A DNA stretch of 51,535 nucleotides from Rummeliibacillus stabekisii (GTDB lineage: Bacteria; Bacillota; Bacilli; Bacillales_A; Planococcaceae), in the NCBI RefSeq assembly GCF_007988965.1, contig NZ_BJVD01000014.1:1-51535 (forward strand), in the 5' to 3' direction. A program made the position numbers and the translations under genes. The first letter of the stretch is position 1, and each line of letters starts with the position of its first letter. This document shows positions 47,886-51,535 of the stretch, piece after piece. The notes below the pieces were generated by a model that worked only from the letters and a program-made list of their open reading frames with translations, was not told the origin of the DNA and did not search any database.

Positions 47886-48280
47886 AATCCTTCTCCTTAT
47901 CTATTTCTACATAGTTTTGAAATCCATCACAAGAATGGCGTTCAAATTTATTTTTCGTAATTTATGTCCACTGATATTTTACCATTGAATTAGCAAGAAT
48001 TCTAAAGAATAAGTGTAATTAACATTAAGATGACTGCGCCAGTTTTAAGCTTCAATTGTTTAACAGGAGAATTCTTTTTTGAATTGTATGACAAATCTAT
48101 TCATACAATAAGATTGCTAGGAATACGATAGTAGAAGTTAAAGGTGGAGATGGAGGTTGAGATCATCACAAGTTTAATAGATTTTATTCACCTGGATTCT
48201 CATTTTTAAAAACACCCATATGTTTAAAACTCTATTCATTCGCTAAATAAGCTAAAACAATACAAAAAAAGGAGAAAAAT
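47886..48280 (+). other. Intergenic region, possible DedA-like gene remnant
   Basis: This gap contains the divergent promoters of tetR and the P-type ATPase gene. At about 48145-48210 a plus-strand frame with a GTGGAGATGG start region reads MEVEIITSLIDFIHLDSHF, then stop. It resembles the first 20 residues of DedA-family proteins, but the rest of such a gene is absent. The remainder is AT-rich and shows nothing further. Confidence 0.3.
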
Positions 48281-50887
48281 ATGAAGGAATTCCACCAACA
48301 AACATCTGCACAAGTAATGGATTTGCTTTCTGTGACAAAGGAAGGCTTGAATGAACTAGATGTTCAGCAGAGATTAGAAGAATATGGACCGAATGAATTA
48401 GAAGAAAGCCAGAAGGTTAGTACAGTAGCTGTGTTCTTTGGCCAGTTCAAGGATTTACTTGTCATTATTTTAATGGTTGCTGCGTCCATCTCATTTCTAT
48501 TAGGTGAGGTGGAAAGTACAATTGTTATCATGATAGTGGTTATACTGAATGCAGTTTTAGGCACCGTCCAGCATGTCAAAGCTGAACAATCACTAGATAA
48601 TCTGAAAGCCTTAACTTCGCCTGTGGCAAAGGTATTGAGGAATAATGAAATCATCGAAATATTGTCTGAGGAAATAGTAGTCGGCGATTTGTTATATTTA
48701 GAAGCAGGCGATTATATTAGTGCAGACGGTAGGTTAATAGAAAGCTTTAATCTTTTAATTAACGAAAGCTCTCTCACTGGTGAATCGTTGGCTGTTGAAA
48801 AAACTACCGATCCTATACTCGATGAAGGTGTGACAACAGCAGATAAAAGAAATATGGTATTCACCGGTAGCTTTGTGACGAATGGACGCGGGACGGTTGT
48901 TGTCACATCAACAGGAATGAATACAGAGATTGGCAAGATTGCTAATCTCCTTGGAACAGCAAAAGAGAAGAAGACCCCACTTCAAATTAGTCTTGATCAT
49001 TTTGGCGAGAAGCTTGCATTAGGCATCACACTCATCTGTTTAGCTATCTTTACGATTGACCTTATACGCGGTCGTGCCTTGGTGGAATCTTTTATGTTTG
49101 CTGTTTCGCTGGCAGTAGCTGCTATTCCAGAAGCATTAAGTTCTATTGTGACAATCGTTCTTGCCTTTGGTACTCAAAAAATGGCCAAAGAGAATGCGAT
49201 TATACGAAAGCTTTTTGCAGTAGAAAGCCTTGGTAGTGTATCTGTCATTTGTTCGGACAAGACCGGTACCTTAACGAAAAATAAAATGATGGTTCAACAA
49301 GTTTATATTGATAAAGAAGTACAAGCATTTAATGAACTGAATATGAAAAACAAATTGCATAAACAATTTATTACTCAATCGCTCCTATGCAACGACTCCT
49401 TCGTAAGGGAAGAGAAGGAGATTGGGGATCCTACTGAGATTGCACTTGTAAAATTAGGTAAACATTATAAATTGGACGAGCTTATGCTTCGTAAACAACA
49501 CCCAAGAATGGCCGAAATCCCTTTTGATTCTGACCGAAAATTAATGTCAACCGTAAATGAAGTAAATGGTAAAAGAATGCTTACGACAAAGGGCGCATTA
49601 GATGTTCTTTTACAACGGATGAATAAGATAGAGACATCGAATGGCATCGTTGAAATGACAAGTGAGGACAGACAAAGAATTGAAAAAGCCAATCACAACT
49701 TTTCAACTAAAGGGCTGCGCGTTTTGGCGATTGCTTATAAAAACGTGAGGCCAAAACAAACAATTGATTTCGAAGATGAACATGATTTAATCTTTCTAGG
49801 ATTAGTAGCCATGATGGACCCACCAAGAGACGAATCAAAAGCTGCAGTAGAGAGCTGTATTCAGGCAGGCATAAAACCTGTAATGATTACAGGAGATCAT
49901 AAAATTACTGCAACAGCCATTGCTTCTCAAATTGGCATTTTAAAAGATCCAAGTGAAGCCATTGAAGGGCATGAAATTGAAAAATTAACAGATAAGGAAT
50001 TACAAGATTATGTGGAGGATTATTCTGTTTATGCCCGTGTGACACCTGAACATAAAATTCGGATCGTTAGAGCATGGCAGGAAAAAGGCAAAGTAGTTGC
50101 AATGACCGGGGATGGAGTGAATGATGGTCCCGCTTTAAAGCAAGCAGACATTGGAGTTGCAATGGGCATTACCGGAACAGAAGTGGCGAAAGACGCTTCC
50201 TCAATGATTTTAACTGATGACAACTTTTCAACCATTGTCAAAGCAGTCGCGAATGGTAGGAGCCTTTACACCAATATCAAGAATGCTATTCTTTTCTTAC
50301 TTTCTGGAAATGCCGGTGCTATCTTTGTTGTTTTGTATGCGACCGTCTTTGGGTTATCTGTCCCATTTGCCCCTGTTCATCTTTTATTTATCAACTTGTT
50401 GACAGACAGTTTGCCCGCAATAGCCATTGGTCTTGAACCAAATAATAAAAAGCTGATGAAGGATAAGCCGCGAAACATACACGAACCATTGTTAAATAAA
50501 AGGTTTACGACACAAGTAGTGCTTGAGGGCTTACTCATCGCTATATCTACTATCATCGCATTTCGGTTAGGTCTTTCAACGGGAAGTACTTTGACTGCCA
50601 GTACCATGGCATTTGCGACACTTTGCTTATCTCGTTTGATTCATGGCTTCAACTCACGATCAAAAGAATCTATCTTTGCCATTGGAATCTTTTCAAATAA
50701 ATATACATGGGTTGCCTTCTTAATTGGGGTGATTAGTTTACACCTTGTTTTATTCCTACCATCCCTAACTACTGTTTTTAAAGTAGCACCATTAAGCGGC
50801 TTGCAAATGGGCTATATTTACACGTTATCGAGTCTACCCTTCATAGTGAATCAGTGGTTTAAGGTTTTGTTTGTAAGAAGGAAATAA
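48281..50887 (+). CDS. P-type Ca2+-transporting ATPase (type IIA)
   Basis: 868 residues. An N-terminal cation-ATPase domain is followed by the actuator TGES (166-169), M4 with the VAAIPEALSS cation site, the phosphorylated D326 in SDKTGTLTKN, a nucleotide-binding domain with KGALDVLL, and the hinge TGDGVNDGPALKQADIG. The C-terminal spans carry NLLTDSLPAIAIGLEP, with the M6 N..TD pattern typical of Ca2+ pumps. It uses ATP to export Ca2+ (possibly Mn2+). Length and motifs match bacterial SERCA/PMCA-like pumps. An AAAGGAG site precedes the ATG and a terminator follows; no partner gene. Confidence 0.93.
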   Translation: MKEFHQQTSAQVMDLLSVTKEGLNELDVQQRLEEYGPNELEESQKVSTVAVFFGQFKDLLVIILMVAASISFLLGEVESTIVIMIVVILNAVLGTVQHVKAEQSLDNLKALTSPVAKVLRNNEIIEILSEEIVVGDLLYLEAGDYISADGRLIESFNLLINESSLTGESLAVEKTTDPILDEGVTTADKRNMVFTGSFVTNGRGTVVVTSTGMNTEIGKIANLLGTAKEKKTPLQISLDHFGEKLALGITLICLAIFTIDLIRGRALVESFMFAVSLAVAAIPEALSSIVTIVLAFGTQKMAKENAIIRKLFAVESLGSVSVICSDKTGTLTKNKMMVQQVYIDKEVQAFNELNMKNKLHKQFITQSLLCNDSFVREEKEIGDPTEIALVKLGKHYKLDELMLRKQHPRMAEIPFDSDRKLMSTVNEVNGKRMLTTKGALDVLLQRMNKIETSNGIVEMTSEDRQRIEKANHNFSTKGLRVLAIAYKNVRPKQTIDFEDEHDLIFLGLVAMMDPPRDESKAAVESCIQAGIKPVMITGDHKITATAIASQIGILKDPSEAIEGHEIEKLTDKELQDYVEDYSVYARVTPEHKIRIVRAWQEKGKVVAMTGDGVNDGPALKQADIGVAMGITGTEVAKDASSMILTDDNFSTIVKAVANGRSLYTNIKNAILFLLSGNAGAIFVVLYATVFGLSVPFAPVHLLFINLLTDSLPAIAIGLEPNNKKLMKDKPRNIHEPLLNKRFTTQVVLEGLLIAISTIIAFRLGLSTGSTLTASTMAFATLCLSRLIHGFNSRSKESIFAIGIFSNKYTWVAFLIGVISLHLVLFLPSLTTVFKVAPLSGLQMGYIYTLSSLPFIVNQWFKVLFVRRK

Positions 50888-50894
50888 GTAAATT

Positions 50895-50925
50895 AACCGA
50901 TCCTTTGCAGAAAGGGTCGGTTTTA
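50895..50925 (+). terminator. Intrinsic terminator of the P-type ATPase gene
   Basis: A perfect 12-bp stem (50895-50906 with 50911-50922) with a GCAG tetraloop and a short T tail. Confidence 0.88.
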
Positions 50926-51040
50926 TTTGTAAAAATGTAGTAAATGATGTAACAAATATTAAATTTAAATGCCATCGATGGAACTTTTAGAAAGTTTAAT
51001 ATATTATTGTTATATACCTATTTAAAAAGGAGATTTAACA

Positions 51041-51424
51041 ATGCAAAGAAAAGCATATACAGCAAAAAGTGCAACCTCATCAGGGCCATATTCACACGCA
51101 ATAGACGCGGGAGATTATGTATTTTTCTCGGGTCAGACAGCTAAGAATACACCAACTGCTAAAGATCTAACTGGAGATATTGCTGCACAAACAAAACAAT
51201 GCTTTGCCAACTTATTAGAAGTCATGGAAGAAGCAGGACTTTCCCATGAAGATGTGGTAAAGGTAAATGTTTATTTAACAGACATGAACAATTTTAATGC
51301 CATGAATGAAGTGTATAAAACATATTTCATCGAACCGTATCCTGCAAGAACTTGTGTAGCAGTAGTTGCATTGCCACTAGGCGCAGAAGTAGAAATTGAA
51401 CTGATCGCTAAAAGATCAAATTAA
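51041..51424 (+). CDS. ridA: RidA family enamine/imine deaminase
   Basis: A 127-residue full-length RidA/YjgF protein. GPYSHAIDAGDYVFFSGQT near the N-terminus, the VVKVNVYLTDMNNF segment, and the PARTCVAVVALPLGAEVEIE end contain the conserved arginine (in PARTCV) that binds the 2-aminoacrylate carboxylate. It hydrolyses reactive enamines and imines produced by PLP-dependent dehydratases, protecting other enzymes. An AAAAAGGAG site precedes the ATG. It could act on the 2-aminoacrylate made by D-serine dehydratase (18444-19682), though the genes are far apart. Confidence 0.93.
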   Translation: MQRKAYTAKSATSSGPYSHAIDAGDYVFFSGQTAKNTPTAKDLTGDIAAQTKQCFANLLEVMEEAGLSHEDVVKVNVYLTDMNNFNAMNEVYKTYFIEPYPARTCVAVVALPLGAEVEIELIAKRSN

Positions 51425-51431
51425 GAAGAAA

Positions 51432-51465
51432 TGGCCAACAAGCAGCTTAAGCTGTTAGTTGGCTA
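51432..51465 (+). terminator. Terminator of ridA
   Basis: A long imperfect stem (GGCCAAC...GTTGGCT with AGCAGC/GCTGTT inside) with a weak T tail, right after the stop codon. Confidence 0.6.
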
Positions 51466-51535
51466 TTTTAATTGGGATAAATCTTAATTAGAGTTTGAAA
51501 TGCTCTAAATAGAAGTCTTGGTGACCTAAATTGAG

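Noticed and set aside
1-51535. CRISPR array, insertion sequence or prophage
   Set aside because: No regularly spaced direct repeats, transposase frames or phage structural genes were found; the only tandem repeat is the 207-bp coding module at 9-301.

Overview
The window looks like a chromosomal segment of an endospore-forming, low-GC member of the Bacillaceae. The evidence is an H-type small acid-soluble spore protein, AGGAGG-type ribosome binding sites with frequent TTG and GTG starts, abundant intrinsic terminators, a YhfM-like (DUF4871) lipoprotein, a CcpA-type cre site, and Bacillus-like HutG, QueT and sucrose PTS genes. I cannot name the species. I found no rRNA, CRISPR array, insertion sequence or recognisable prophage. 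One tRNA is present, tRNA-Arg(CCT).

Layout. 1-3.9 kb: the 3' end of a modular, surface-type repeat protein, a run of small unrecognised genes, two genes broken by single in-frame TAA codons, and a cold-shock gene behind a 22-bp leader hairpin. 4-8.4 kb: a CPBP membrane protease with an apparent 5' frameshift, a DUF1259 protein, then phosphatase, NUDIX, DUF6176 and P-loop kinase genes, and a third TAA-broken small gene. 8.4-12.9 kb: a BASS transporter, a YnfA protein, a LysR regulator with CidA/CidB (holin/antiholin-like), and a convergent GH73-LysM autolysin. 13-19.7 kb: a lone hutG, an NAD-dependent epimerase, a DUF4871 lipoprotein, a NUDIX hydrolase, a stress-type SDR, a coiled-coil protein and D-serine dehydratase. 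20-25.7 kb: a CNT nucleoside transporter with a cre site, two very small genes, and a 1239-residue protein that is clearly related to SF1 helicase-PD-(D/E)XK fusions but has lost most of its catalytic residues. 26-30.7 kb: small accessory genes (short SDR, TPR-like, membrane, DUF2283-like, GNAT, DinB, SnoaL-like). 30.8-36.6 kb: tRNA-Arg and a complete sucrose utilisation locus. 36.7-44.8 kb: two small spore-type genes, a secreted 5'-nucleotidase, a MASE3-GGDEF-EAL protein with a degenerate GGDEF, a secreted protein, DUF1540, a DUF2829 (Tad2-family) protein, an SDR, and queT behind a structured leader. 44.9-51.4 kb: an MMPL exporter with its TetR repressor, a P-type Ca2+ ATPase and RidA.

Genes that work together. 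In the sucrose locus a separate EIIA gene is divergent from the LacI-type regulator, and the EIIBC permease (which has no EIIA domain) is followed by sucrose-6-phosphate hydrolase and fructokinase; the promoter is bracketed by two similar operator-like sequences and overlaps a cre-like site. The LysR-CidAB unit sits against a peptidoglycan hydrolase gene. TetR probably represses the adjacent MMPL exporter.

Most worth a second look: the catalytically degenerate helicase-nuclease (21905-25624), the queT leader with a 9-bp anti-Shine-Dalgarno pairing, the chromosomal DUF2829/Tad2-family gene, the cold-shock leader hairpin, and several recently broken genes (three in-frame TAAs, one homopolymer frameshift, and two genes whose best-placed start codon is ATA).
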